Below, piece after piece: positions 55,205-63,771 of a DNA stretch of 64,000 nucleotides. Made by a program: the position numbers and the translations under genes. Position 1 is the stretch's first letter. Each line of letters starts with the position of its first letter. The DNA comes from JBDSZL01 sp039925145 (GTDB lineage Bacteria; Acidobacteriota; Vicinamibacteria; Vicinamibacterales; SCN-69-37). The stretch covers positions 20,095 through 84,094 of the forward strand of contig JBDSZL010000090.1 of NCBI GenBank assembly GCA_039925145.1, given 5' to 3'. The notes beneath the pieces were generated by a model that saw only the letters and a list, made by a program, of their open reading frames with translations, made no database searches and was not told where the DNA came from.

Positions 55205-56149
55205 ATGGTTGCCATGGCACGACGATGGAACGGTGGATGGTTTCTGGTGGTGATGCTGGCGGCCGCGTCACTGGCCGCGCAACGCGGCCCGGCCGCCGAT
55301 CCTCTGGTGAAAGAGAACGTGACGGTCAAGGTGGGCGCGTACACCTACGTGATTCCGGACGACAACGTCAGCCTGGTGCCAAACGTGGGGATTGTAGTGG
55401 GCTCGCGTGCCACGCTCGTCATCGACCCGGGACTCGGCCGGCGCAACGGGGAAACGGTGCTGAAGGAAGTGGCAAAGGTCAGCACGAACACCGAGGTCTA
55501 CATCGCTTCCACGCATTACCATCCCGAGCATACGACCGGCTACGTCGCGTTTCCAACGTCCGCGAAGTACATCAACTCCACCGTGCAGGAGGAGGACTTT
55601 GCGCAGAACGGCATGCAGATGGTGCAGACATTCTCGGGCCGGTCTCCCGCGACAGCGGAGATTCTCAAGGATGCCGTGAGGCGGCCGGCGGCGATCACGT
55701 TCGATCGGACCTATGAGCTCGACCTCGGCAACGTCGTCGTGAAATTTCTCGTTGTTGGTCCCACCCACACACGGGGAGACACGGGCTTGTTCGTCGACGG
55801 CGACGATGTGCTCTTTGCGGGAGACGTCGTGATGAACGAGTCGTTTCTCGCCGCCATGCCGGTCTCGAGCATGAAGGCATGGCTCGCGGCGTTCGATGCG
55901 TTCGACGCGCTGAAGCCACGCACGATCGTGCCGGCGCATGGCGCGGTCGGCACCGGAGCCCTGATTGCCAGCAACCGCGCGATCATGCAGACGGTGCAGA
56001 GTCGTGCGCAGGCGCTGAAGGCGCAAGGACGATCGGCCGACGAAGCCGTAACCACGATTCAGACCGAGCTGCAGGCGCAGTATCCCTCGTGGCCCCGCGC
56101 CAATGGCCTCGCGGCCGCCGCGCGCTCGGCCTATCAGGAAGCCCCCTAG
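55205..56149 (+). CDS. Secreted metallo-beta-lactamase-fold hydrolase
   Basis: This protein of about 314 residues has a signal peptide (GWFLVVMLAAASLAAQRGPA) and a metallo-beta-lactamase fold. Metal ligands: STHYHPEHTTGY (HxHxxH, with Glu where most homologues have Asp), GPTHTRGDTGLFV, FAGDVVMNESF and VPAHGAVG. The layout resembles secreted MBL-fold hydrolases of the quinoprotein-relay or SoxH type, not classical beta-lactamases; the substrate is unknown. ATG 55205 was chosen; in-frame ATGs at 55181 and 55214 are possible. Its stop lies at the edge of the intergenic GGCTCG repeat. Confidence 0.8.
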   Translation: MVAMARRWNGGWFLVVMLAAASLAAQRGPAADPLVKENVTVKVGAYTYVIPDDNVSLVPNVGIVVGSRATLVIDPGLGRRNGETVLKEVAKVSTNTEVYIASTHYHPEHTTGYVAFPTSAKYINSTVQEEDFAQNGMQMVQTFSGRSPATAEILKDAVRRPAAITFDRTYELDLGNVVVKFLVVGPTHTRGDTGLFVDGDDVLFAGDVVMNESFLAAMPVSSMKAWLAAFDAFDALKPRTIVPAHGAVGTGALIASNRAIMQTVQSRAQALKAQGRSADEAVTTIQTELQAQYPSWPRANGLAAAARSAYQEAP

Positions 56150-56246
56150 CCTCGAGCCCCGAGCCCCGAGCCTCGAGCCCCAAGCCTCGAGCCAACGTCT
56201 TCGAGCCCCAAGCCCCTAGCCTCGAGCCATCGTCTTCGAGCCTCTA
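56146..56246 (-). repeat. GGCTCG minisatellite between the MBL gene and rarA
   Basis: Read on the minus strand, this 100-base interval consists of GGCTCGAGGCTYGGGGCTCG-type units with three GAAGACG modules, the same family as inside ppc (15585-15705, plus strand). It spans the whole gap between two convergent genes and reaches both stop codons. Confidence 0.8.
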
Positions 56247-57575
56247 CGTCTTCCTGATCTTCCGCGCGCGCTCCAACGCATCGCGCAATCGCACTTCGAC
56301 GCCACGGTCGGTGGGCTCGTAGTAGCGTCGTCCCTGAAGGTGTTCTGGCAGGCAGCTCATTTCCGCGACGCCTGCGGCTTCGTCATGCGCGTACTTGTAG
56401 CCGGAGCCGTAGCCGAGGCCCTTCATCAGGGTGGTGGGCGCATTCCGCAGATGTAACGGCACGGGCGAGGCCACGTCTTCGAGCGCATCGCGTGCGGCGG
56501 CCTTGTAGGCGACATACACCGCGTTGCTCTTTGGCGCGGCCGCCATGTAGATGACGCACTGCGCGAGCGCGGTGTTGCACTCGGGCATGCCCAGGAAGTG
56601 CGTCGCGTCCTTGGCCGCAATGGCGAGATCGAGCGCGCGGGGATCGGCGTTCCCGATGTCCTCGGACGCGAACCGGACCAGTCGCCGCGCGACATACAGA
56701 GGGTCTTCGCCTGCTTCGAGCATGCGCGCCAGCCAGTACACGGCTGCGTCCGCATCGCTGTTCCGGATGGATTTATGCAGGGCCGAGATGATGTTGAAGT
56801 GCTCCTCGCCCGACTTGTCGTACAGCAACGCGCGCCGCTCGATCAGCCCGGCCAGGCTCGCGGCGTCGAGCACCCGCGTCTCGGCAGTCGTGACCGGCAG
56901 CAAGGCGACAGCCTGGTCGAGCATGTTGAGCGACACCCGGGCATCGCCGTTGGCGTAGATGGCCAGTGCCGAGAGCGCCTCATCGGTCGCCTCCACCCTC
57001 AGGCTTCCAAGTCCGCGCACCGGATCGCTGAGCGCCTGCCGCAGAATGCTGGTGATGTCCTCGGCGCTGAGCGGTTCGAGCACGTACACCTTTGCCCGAG
57101 ACAGTAGCGCCGAGTTCACCTCGAAGGACGGATTCTCGGTCGTGGCGCCGACGAGGACGATCGTGCCCGCCTCGACATGCGGCAGAAACGCGTCCTGCTG
57201 CGCCTTGTTGAACCGGTGAATCTCGTCGACGAACAGTACCGTGCGGCGCCCGGTCTGGCCGCGGCGACGCTCGGCCGCTCCAATGACTTCCTTGATTTCC
57301 TTGATGCCTGACGTCACCGCGCTGAAGGCGACGAACTCGACGCCGGCCACGGTCGCCATGAGCCGCGCCAGCGTCGTCTTGCCGGTCCCAGGCGGTCCCC
57401 ACAGAATCACCGAATGCGCCAGGCCCCGATCGATCGCCTGCCGCAACGGACGGCCTGGTCCGATCAGGTGTGCCTGTCCGACGAATTCTGCCAGCGTGCG
57501 CGGCCGCACCCGCTCCGCGAGCGGCGTGCCGATGGGCGGTACGTCGGGATCGTCCGGGAAGAGTGGGGCACTCAT
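56244..57575 (-). CDS. rarA: Replication-associated recombination protein A (RarA/MgsA AAA+ ATPase)
   Basis: This 443-residue AAA+ protein, related to clamp-loader subunits, acts at stalled replication forks. It opens with PLAERVRPRTLAEFVGQAHL, Walker A WGPPGTGKTTLARLMA (near residue 57), Walker B LFVDEIHRFNKAQQDAFLP, sensor 1 VGATTENPSFEVNSALLSR, and the RarA-specific C-terminus with KSNAVYVAYKAAARDA and GYGSGYKYAHDEAAG. Length is normal. Its last codons, ending in KIRKT, run into the GGCTCG repeat, so the stop may have been shaped by the repeat. Its start overlaps the TrmH-like gene by four bases. Confidence 0.95.
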   Translation of the reverse strand: MSAPLFPDDPDVPPIGTPLAERVRPRTLAEFVGQAHLIGPGRPLRQAIDRGLAHSVILWGPPGTGKTTLARLMATVAGVEFVAFSAVTSGIKEIKEVIGAAERRRGQTGRRTVLFVDEIHRFNKAQQDAFLPHVEAGTIVLVGATTENPSFEVNSALLSRAKVYVLEPLSAEDITSILRQALSDPVRGLGSLRVEATDEALSALAIYANGDARVSLNMLDQAVALLPVTTAETRVLDAASLAGLIERRALLYDKSGEEHFNIISALHKSIRNSDADAAVYWLARMLEAGEDPLYVARRLVRFASEDIGNADPRALDLAIAAKDATHFLGMPECNTALAQCVIYMAAAPKSNAVYVAYKAAARDALEDVASPVPLHLRNAPTTLMKGLGYGSGYKYAHDEAAGVAEMSCLPEHLQGRRYYEPTDRGVEVRLRDALERARKIRKT

Positions 57576-58372
57576 ACGGACGTGCCGTTGGCCGCCGCAC
57601 GCGCGAGCCGTGCCTGCCACAGGCACAGCGCAGCGGTGACGCTGACGTTGAGTGAATCGACCCCGGCCCGCATGGGGATGGTCAGCTGGACATCGGATCG
57701 AGCAACGGTTGCGGCGCTCAGTCCTGCGCCCTCGTTGCCGAGCAGGAGCAGCATGGCCGGCCCGAACGTTACCCGCTCGATCGGAGCGCCGCCGCTCGCC
57801 ACGGTCGCTGCGACCAGCACGGTCTGCTGACGCGCCCGCGCGATCGTGCGGTCGAGGGTATCGCGCGCAATGGGAATCCGGAACGTACTGCCCATTGCGC
57901 CGCGTAAGGATTTCCAGTGCCCCGGATCGGCCGTGCCCTCCAGGATGACGACCCCGGATGCGCCGAGGGCATCGGCCGCTCGAATGACGGCGCCCACGTT
58001 GCCCGGATCCTGCACACCCACGAGTCCGACAACGAGTGCGGGGCCAGTGTCGAGGACCGCCTCGAGAGCCATGGGCGACCAGCGCGCAAGCGCCACGACG
58101 CCGCTCGGCGTGCGCACCGGGCTGGCGGCCTCGAGCACCGCGCTCGTTCCTTCGTATCGCACAACGCCCTTGTTGTCGGCGCGGCTGGTCAGGTCCGGGC
58201 GAGGCGTGTCGTCCGTCAGGAGCATTTCGATCGGCACGTCTGCTCTGAGTGCTTCGACGACGAGATGCTCCCCGTCGAGGAGCACAAACTGGTCGTCGCG
58301 CTCGTGCGCGAGCGCCCGGCACCGCTTCACTGCCGCGTGCTGCCGGCTGTCGATTCTGGAGACGGGTGGCAC
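57572..58372 (-). CDS. SpoU/TrmH-family RNA 2'-O-methyltransferase
   Basis: This 266-residue SPOUT methyltransferase uses SAM to methylate a ribose of tRNA or rRNA. The N-terminal RNA-binding domain begins RIDSRQHAAVKRCRALAHER; the trefoil-knot catalytic motifs are LVGVQDPGNVGAVIRAADAL (motif 1), LLLLGNEGAGLSAATV (motif 2) and IPMRAGVDSLNVSVTAALCL (motif 3). It is probably the RlmB/TrmH/TsnR type; the exact target is open. The GTG start at 58372 has TAGGAT six bases upstream. The gene lies in an operon with rarA downstream. Confidence 0.9.
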   Translation of the reverse strand: MPPVSRIDSRQHAAVKRCRALAHERDDQFVLLDGEHLVVEALRADVPIEMLLTDDTPRPDLTSRADNKGVVRYEGTSAVLEAASPVRTPSGVVALARWSPMALEAVLDTGPALVVGLVGVQDPGNVGAVIRAADALGASGVVILEGTADPGHWKSLRGAMGSTFRIPIARDTLDRTIARARQQTVLVAATVASGGAPIERVTFGPAMLLLLGNEGAGLSAATVARSDVQLTIPMRAGVDSLNVSVTAALCLWQARLARAAANGTSV

Positions 58373-58378
58373 AGCCCG

Positions 58379-58384
58379 ATCCTA
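58379..58384 (-). promoter_or_regulatory. -10 box of the TrmH-rarA operon (probable leaderless start)
   Basis: On the minus strand TAGGAT is followed by CGGGCT and the GTG at 58372. The six-base spacing and lack of a ribosome-binding site match other starts in the window. Confidence 0.45.
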
Positions 58385-58452
58385 TACGGATCGCGACGGC
58401 AGATCCGCCGGCGACCGGTGGACGGCAGATGTGTTAGCCTCACTCACAGACG

Positions 58453-58917
58453 ATGAAAGCACGGCTGATCAAACGATTCGAGGACGAGATTTCGGTGCTC
58501 GAGCACGAGCTCACGCACGAGCTCCCGAAAGAGATTCAGCGTGCTCGCGAGCTGGGCGACTTGCGCGAAAACGCGGAGTACTCGGCCGCCAAGGAGCGCC
58601 AGCGCTTCGTCGAGGCGCGCGTGTCGATGCTGCGCACGCGCGTGTCGCAGATTCAGTTGATGAACCTCGAGCGCATTCCACGAGATCGTGCCGGATTTGG
58701 CTCCAAGCTCACCCTCAGGGAAGACGGGCGGCAGTTCGTCTACGAGCTCGTGATGCCAGAAGATGCCGCTCCCGAGCGTGGCCTGGTATCGGTGGCGTCC
58801 CCTGTCGGGCAATCCCTGGTCGGCAAGGAAGCAGGCGACGACGTCGTCGCTCCCACTCCTGGCGGCAAGCGCAGCTTTTCCATCGTCAAGCTCGTCACGA
58901 TTCACGACGAAGACTGA
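58453..58917 (+). CDS. greA: Transcription elongation factor GreA-type
   Basis: This 154-residue factor promotes cleavage of backtracked transcripts. The N-terminal coiled coil has the acidic tip motif GDLRENAEYSAAKERQRF; the C-terminal FKBP-like domain ends with SVASPVGQSLVGKEAGDDVV and SFSIVKL. Length is that of GreA. A TAGCCT element twelve bases upstream of the ATG may be the -10 box. The gene diverges from the TrmH-like gene, and its stop is followed after three bases by the next GTG, so it may be co-transcribed with the patatin-like gene. Confidence 0.92.
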   Translation: MKARLIKRFEDEISVLEHELTHELPKEIQRARELGDLRENAEYSAAKERQRFVEARVSMLRTRVSQIQLMNLERIPRDRAGFGSKLTLREDGRQFVYELVMPEDAAPERGLVSVASPVGQSLVGKEAGDDVVAPTPGGKRSFSIVKLVTIHDED

Positions 58918-58920
58918 CGC

Positions 58921-60321
58921 GTGTCCGAATCGTCGTACTCACCCAGGCTCCGGACAGGCGTCATTCTGTGCGGCGCCGGGACCGCCGGTGCCTACCAGGC
59001 GGGCGCGCTCCGGGCAATTATCGAAGCGGGAATCAAAATTGACGTAATCGGCGCGCACGGTGCCGGCGTGGCGACAGCGCTTGCGGCGGCGATCGACGGC
59101 GGCGCGCGCGTGTGGGATGAGAAGGGACCCTGGAGCGCCCCCGGGTTGCGCCATGCGTATCGCTGGCGGACCGGCCTGCGCGTCGCCTTCATCGGACTGG
59201 CTGCTTCGGCAGTCGTCCTGCTCTCGCCGATCCTCGTGCTGGTGCTGGCCGCCGTGGCCTACGCGGCAGCGTTCGTGACGGCGCTCGTCAGTCTCACGGC
59301 GCTCTCCGCGTGGTGCATCAGCCTCTACCGCGCCACGATCGACGGACTGTTCGACCCGCCAATTCTCCCCACCGTCATCCCGCGCCTGCTCGTGCTGGCG
59401 GTGCTGATCGTCGTCGCCGTGCTCATCGTGTCGGGTGTGCGGGCACTCCGGCAGGAGCGATCGAGGCGCCGCGTGCTGGGTGCATTCTGGTGGCGGCTCG
59501 TCGCGTTTCCGATTGATGCGACCGAGCCGGTGGCCAGCTTCGTGGAGATGGTGTGGACGATGGTGCGAGGCGCATCGCACGAGCCTCGTCCTGCCGCGGC
59601 AGAGATCGGGCGCCGCTACGTGGACGTGCTGGCCGACAACTTCGGGCAGCCGGGCTTTCACGAGATCATCCTCGCGGTTCACGATCTGGACGCACGGCGG
59701 GATCTGGTCGGAGCGGTACTGGCCGCACCTTCGCGGTCTGCGTTCGACGTCCGCCACCAGGGACCCGGGCCACGCGAGGCCGAGATCGTTGACTTCACGG
59801 GGCCCCAACGTGCGTTGCTGATGGACTTTCTGGCAGGCGCGTTACGGCTGCCAGTCGTCATGGCGCCGGCGCTGGTGGAGTTTCCGGCCGACAGCTACTG
59901 GCGTGGCGAGCGTCACCGGGTATGCGATCGCCCAGAACTGGTGGCTCGGCTCATCGACGAGCTGGCCGGCATCGGCGTCGAACAGGTCATTCTTGTGAGC
60001 CCGGCTCCGCCGCCCGCCGTGCCCCACGCCATGCGCGCGCACCCGATCGACTTGCGGGCGCGCATGGGCGAGATGATCCGTTCCATGGAGACTGCGGCGC
60101 TCGCCGATGGCGCCACCGCGGCGCTCAGCCGATTCTCTGGTGTCTTCGTCGTCCGTCCCGATCACAATCCCATCGGGCCGTTCGATTTCGTGGGCACCTA
60201 TGACGAGGCCTCGGATCGACAGCGCACGATCGCCGAGCTGATGCACCAGGGGTACGCCGACGCCTACCGACACTTCATCGAGCCTGTGGTCGCCGCCGGC
60301 GACCGGCTCGAAGTGTTGTAG
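58921..60321 (+). CDS. Patatin-like membrane protein lacking the catalytic serine
   Basis: This 466-residue protein opens with a patatin-like GVILCGAGTAGAYQAGALRAI (oxyanion-hole glycines) and IDVIGAHGAGVATAL at the position of the nucleophile elbow G-x-S-x-G, where His stands in place of Ser. Three or four membrane helices follow (near residues 80-180), such as VAFIGLAASAVVLLSPILVL and LLVLAVLIVVAVLIVSG. The C-terminal soluble part has FTGPQRALLMDFLAGALRLP and QVILVSPAPPPAVPHAM. No DGG catalytic Asp is seen. The fold is likely patatin-like but hydrolysis is unlikely; this is a candidate regulatory or structural relative. GTG 58921 starts three bases after greA. Confidence 0.65.
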   Translation: MSESSYSPRLRTGVILCGAGTAGAYQAGALRAIIEAGIKIDVIGAHGAGVATALAAAIDGGARVWDEKGPWSAPGLRHAYRWRTGLRVAFIGLAASAVVLLSPILVLVLAAVAYAAAFVTALVSLTALSAWCISLYRATIDGLFDPPILPTVIPRLLVLAVLIVVAVLIVSGVRALRQERSRRRVLGAFWWRLVAFPIDATEPVASFVEMVWTMVRGASHEPRPAAAEIGRRYVDVLADNFGQPGFHEIILAVHDLDARRDLVGAVLAAPSRSAFDVRHQGPGPREAEIVDFTGPQRALLMDFLAGALRLPVVMAPALVEFPADSYWRGERHRVCDRPELVARLIDELAGIGVEQVILVSPAPPPAVPHAMRAHPIDLRARMGEMIRSMETAALADGATAALSRFSGVFVVRPDHNPIGPFDFVGTYDEASDRQRTIAELMHQGYADAYRHFIEPVVAAGDRLEVL

Positions 60322-60372
60322 GGACTGGGCACGCCAACCCCGAGACCACCATGCCCTTCGGAGGAACCGACG

Positions 60373-61539
60373 ATGCCCAGACATCCGCACACTGAGGTCC
60401 TGCACCAGGGCGAAGGCGCGTGCGACAGCGCGATGCCACTCAACCGGCCGATTTATGCCACGACCACGTTTGTGTTCGACTCGGCTGCCGATGTCGAGGC
60501 GTTTGGACGGGGCGATTCCGATCGCTACCTGTACTCGCGGTACGCCAACCCCACGGTGGAATCGGCCGAGGTCAAACTCGCTGTCCTCGAGGCGGCCGAA
60601 GCCGCCATCGTGACGGCCTCGGGCATGGCGGCGACGACCACCGCACTGTTCGGTCTGCTCTCGCCGGGTGATGAGCTTGTGTGTAGCAGCTCGGTCTACG
60701 GCGGCACCTTGAAGCTGATCACGAGATGGCTCGACCGGTTTGGCGTGCGGGTGCGCTTCGCCACGCTCGAGGAGCTGGGCGATCCTGGACCGTTGCTGAA
60801 CGCGAAGACCAAAGTCCTCTGGTTCGAGTCACCGGCCAATCCGACCCTGCGGTGTGCTGACATCCGGCAGGTCGCTTCCGCGTGCCGCGCGCACGGCGTG
60901 ATATCGGTGCTCGACAATACATTCGCCACACCGTTCAACCAGCAGCCGCTCGCGCTCGGTGTGGATCTGGTGATGCACTCGGCGACGAAGTTTCTCAACG
61001 GGCACAGCGACGTGACGGCCGGGGCGCTGGCCGGATCGCACGCGGTGATCGATCGTCTGCGTGACGCGCGGACGCTGTTTGGCGGGGTGCTGGATCCGGC
61101 GGCCGCCTACGCGCTCGCACGCGGCATGAAGACGCTCGCCGTCCGCATGCTCCTGCACAACAGCAACGCGTTGAGGATTGCCGAGTGGCTCTCGGGGGAG
61201 CGCCGGGTCGCGCGCGTCTTCTACCCCGGGCTCCCGTCGCATCCCGATTACGCGATCGCGCGCGGCCAGATGACCGCATTCGGCGGGATGATCTGCTTCG
61301 AGATGGCCGGCGGCTACGACGCCGCCTGCCGGCTGTTCGATCGGCTGGCGCTCGTGCAGCGGGCCACGAGCCTCGGCGGCGTCGAGTCGCTCTGCAGCCT
61401 GCCCGTGCTGACGTCTCACTATGGGTTCACCGATGAACAGCTTCAGGAGGCCGGTGTGACGCGAGGGATGGTTCGGCTGTCGGTGGGACTCGAGCAGGCA
61501 GACGATCTGATTGCAGATTTGGATCAGGCCATGGCGTGA
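60373..61539 (+). CDS. Cys/Met-metabolism PLP enzyme (transsulfuration family)
   Basis: This 388-residue PLP-dependent enzyme is of the cystathionine gamma-synthase / gamma-lyase / O-acylhomoserine sulfhydrylase family. PLP contacts: YSRYANPTVESAE, TASGMAATTTALFGLL, VLDNTFATPFNQQPL, and the Schiff-base Lys in HSATKFLNGHSDVTAG (near residue 203). The Arg for substrate carboxylate is in MVRLSVGLEQADDLI. Family subtype cannot be fixed from the sequence; methionine gamma-lyase and O-succinylhomoserine sulfhydrylase are possible. CGGAGGAACC gives a strong ribosome-binding site. Confidence 0.9.
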   Translation: MPRHPHTEVLHQGEGACDSAMPLNRPIYATTTFVFDSAADVEAFGRGDSDRYLYSRYANPTVESAEVKLAVLEAAEAAIVTASGMAATTTALFGLLSPGDELVCSSSVYGGTLKLITRWLDRFGVRVRFATLEELGDPGPLLNAKTKVLWFESPANPTLRCADIRQVASACRAHGVISVLDNTFATPFNQQPLALGVDLVMHSATKFLNGHSDVTAGALAGSHAVIDRLRDARTLFGGVLDPAAAYALARGMKTLAVRMLLHNSNALRIAEWLSGERRVARVFYPGLPSHPDYAIARGQMTAFGGMICFEMAGGYDAACRLFDRLALVQRATSLGGVESLCSLPVLTSHYGFTDEQLQEAGVTRGMVRLSVGLEQADDLIADLDQAMA

Positions 61540-61606
61540 TGAGAGGCCCAGCCAGGGGCCGGATGAACGGTCGGGGATGCCGGACCGCCATGCCGCAGGA
61601 GGCGAT

Positions 61607-62173
61607 ATGAGCCAGAAGATTCTGATCATCGTGGGAGATGGCGGCGAAAGTTATGAGACGTGGTTCGCCGTGCATCGGTTTCAGGAAGCCGGCTACGTCA
61701 CGCACGTCGCGGCGCCGTCCAAGCGGCGGCTCAACCTCGTGATTCACGACTTTGAGCCCGGGTGGGACACCTACCTCGAGCGGCCCGGGTACTTCATGGA
61801 CGCCGACCTGTCGTTCGACTCGGTCGTCGTGGCCGACTACGAGGCGGTGTTGTGCATCGGCGGGCGCGCGCCGGAGTACCTGCGCAACAACAAGACCGTG
61901 CTCGAGATTCTTCGCGAGTTCGATCGACGCGACAAATGGATCTTCGCAATCTGTCATGGCATCCAGTTGCTCGCGGCGGCCGGCCTGGTCAAAGGGCGGC
62001 ATCTCACCTGTTACGAGCACGTGCGGATGGACGCCGAAGCCTGCGGTGCGAACTATTCGACCGACGAGGCCGTGCGCGACGGCCGCTACGTGACCGCCCA
62101 GACCTGGCGCGAGCATCCGGCTTTTTATCGGCAGGTCTTTGCCTGTCTTGGCGAGCGTGTACCGGCGTCGTGA
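61607..62173 (+). CDS. DJ-1/PfpI-family protein
   Basis: This 188-residue protein has the DJ-1/PfpI fold: ILIIVGDGGESYETWFAVH carries the conserved Glu, LCIGGRAPEYLRNNKTV leads to the nucleophile-elbow segment FAICHGIQLLAAAG, with Cys and the following His (near residues 115-116). Relatives are proteases, deglycases or chaperones; activity is not proven. A strong ribosome-binding site (CAGGAGG) marks the start. Its stop overlaps the GTG of the alpha/beta hydrolase by four bases. Confidence 0.9.
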   Translation: MSQKILIIVGDGGESYETWFAVHRFQEAGYVTHVAAPSKRRLNLVIHDFEPGWDTYLERPGYFMDADLSFDSVVVADYEAVLCIGGRAPEYLRNNKTVLEILREFDRRDKWIFAICHGIQLLAAAGLVKGRHLTCYEHVRMDAEACGANYSTDEAVRDGRYVTAQTWREHPAFYRQVFACLGERVPAS

Positions 62174-62988
62174 GGACAAGCGATCACTTCACCGCGGCCA
62201 GCGGCAGCAGGATTTTTCATGAGGTGGCGGGAGAGGGCCCCTCGGTGCTGGCCATTCACGGGGTTGGAGGCGGGGCATTCTTCTTCCGAGGACTCGCCCA
62301 GCGGCTCGGCGGCCGATATCGCGTGCTGGCCGTCGACCTGCCCGGAACCGGTCGAAGTGAGGCCGGGCCCGGAATGTTCTCGCTCGCGGGTTGGGTAGCG
62401 GATCTGGGTGAGCTCGTCGCCGCGCGCATGAATCCACCCGTAGCGATCATCGGCCACTCAATCGGTACCATCGTCGCGCTCGAGGCGTGGGCGGCGTGGC
62501 CGGAGCGCATCAGCCGCCTCGTCTTCGTCGGCGGCATCCCAGAGCCCACCGAAGCCGGCCGTCTGCGGCTCGGCGCGCGGGCCGAGGCGCTGCGACGCGG
62601 CAGTCTCGCCGGGTTGGGCGAGACCGTGAGTGCCGGCAACTTCGCGCCTGAGACGGTTGCGTCTCGACCCGAGGTGGTCGGGCTGTTCGAGCGTGCCTTC
62701 GAGGGGCAGGTGCTGTCGTCGTACGTGCGCTCGCTGGAGATTCTCCTCAGCGCGTCGGCCACGCGCATCGTTTCAACGGTCACCGTGCCCTGCCTCTCAA
62801 TCAGTGGCGCCGCCGACCTCTACGCGCCGCCCGACGTCGTGACGGCCTTCGTTGCGGCGCTCACGCACGCACCTCATTCGATGGCGATCCTGCCAAACGT
62901 CGGGCACCTGCCGTTCTTCGAGGCACCCGAAGAGTTCGCGCGACTGGTGGGCAGGTTCCTGGAAGAACCGCGAGAGCCTGGGGCGTAG
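62170..62988 (+). CDS. Alpha/beta hydrolase
   Basis: This 272-residue cytoplasmic alpha/beta hydrolase has the oxyanion motif AIHGVGGGAFFFRGL, the nucleophile in IIGHSIGTIVALEAW (near residue 99), the acid in ISGAADLYAPPDV and the histidine in LPNVGHLPFFEAPEEF. The overall text resembles 3-oxoadipate enol-lactonase/BioH-type hydrolases. Start GTG 62170 overlaps the DJ-1 gene; the two are probably one operon, perhaps handling reactive carbonyl or ester compounds (inference). Confidence 0.88.
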   Translation: MRTSDHFTAASGSRIFHEVAGEGPSVLAIHGVGGGAFFFRGLAQRLGGRYRVLAVDLPGTGRSEAGPGMFSLAGWVADLGELVAARMNPPVAIIGHSIGTIVALEAWAAWPERISRLVFVGGIPEPTEAGRLRLGARAEALRRGSLAGLGETVSAGNFAPETVASRPEVVGLFERAFEGQVLSSYVRSLEILLSASATRIVSTVTVPCLSISGAADLYAPPDVVTAFVAALTHAPHSMAILPNVGHLPFFEAPEEFARLVGRFLEEPREPGA

Positions 62989-63057
62989 GGCCGGGCGGAG
63001 TGGCAACGGAGCAAGGCTCGAGAATGTCGGACAGACGTAAGACAAGAGGCGCAGCTC

Positions 63058-63771
63058 ATGCCGGATGACACCTCTGCAGCTGACAGGCGGCGGTTCGATA
63101 GCTACCGACGCTTAGTCTTAAGTCGGCAGCAGTGCCGCCTATGTGACGGCCTGGCGAATGCATCCGCGATCAGTGGCGGAGCCCTCGATTCTCAGGAGAT
63201 AGGTCCGTGGTCGCGATGGCTGGGTGACCTGAACGCTCGGGTGCTGGTTGTCGGGCAGGAATGGGGAGATCAGGCCGCCTTCGAGAAGCAGCGCGGTCTG
63301 GACTTGCCGAGCAGCGCAACCAACCGCATGCTGCGGCGTCTGCTGGCTTCCGTCGGCGTTGAGGTTCCCGAGGTCGGCACCGCTGTCAAACCGACTGGCG
63401 TTTTTCTCACTAATGCCGCGCTGTGCTTCAAGGCCCAAGGGTGCCAGGGACCCGTTCGGGCGGAATGGTTCGAAAAATGCGACAGCGCGTTCTTGCGACC
63501 GCAGATCGACCTCATTGGTCCCCGCGTCGTTGTGTGTTTGGGAGAACGGGCATATCGGGCAGTAATGTCGGCGTATCAGAGGCCGGCGGAACTGGTGTTC
63601 CGTGTCGCCGTAGAAGGGCCCGGTGTCACACTACCCGGCGGATCGGTGGCGTTCGCTGTGTACCATTGCGGGCGACGGATCCTGAACACGCACCGGAAAG
63701 AAGACGCTCAGTTCAGAGACTGGCGTCGCATAGCGGCTGCCCTCACCTCGGCGTCTCCCGTGCGGCTGTAG
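63058..63771 (+). CDS. Divergent uracil-DNA-glycosylase-superfamily protein
   Basis: This 237-residue protein resembles family 4/5 uracil-DNA glycosylases: an N-terminal CRLC pair, the core strand ARVLVVGQEWGDQAAFEKQR, NRMLRRLLASVG, VFLTNAALCFKAQ and PRVVVCLGERAYRAVMS. The key motifs are altered: the first reads GQEWGDQ instead of the GEAPG-type motif, and the last reads YHCGRRILNTHR in place of HPS/HPA. Whether it excises uracil or binds DNA or nucleotides in another way is unclear. GAGG lies close upstream. Such proteins often occur in accessory regions. Confidence 0.65.
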   Translation: MPDDTSAADRRRFDSYRRLVLSRQQCRLCDGLANASAISGGALDSQEIGPWSRWLGDLNARVLVVGQEWGDQAAFEKQRGLDLPSSATNRMLRRLLASVGVEVPEVGTAVKPTGVFLTNAALCFKAQGCQGPVRAEWFEKCDSAFLRPQIDLIGPRVVVCLGERAYRAVMSAYQRPAELVFRVAVEGPGVTLPGGSVAFAVYHCGRRILNTHRKEDAQFRDWRRIAAALTSASPVRL

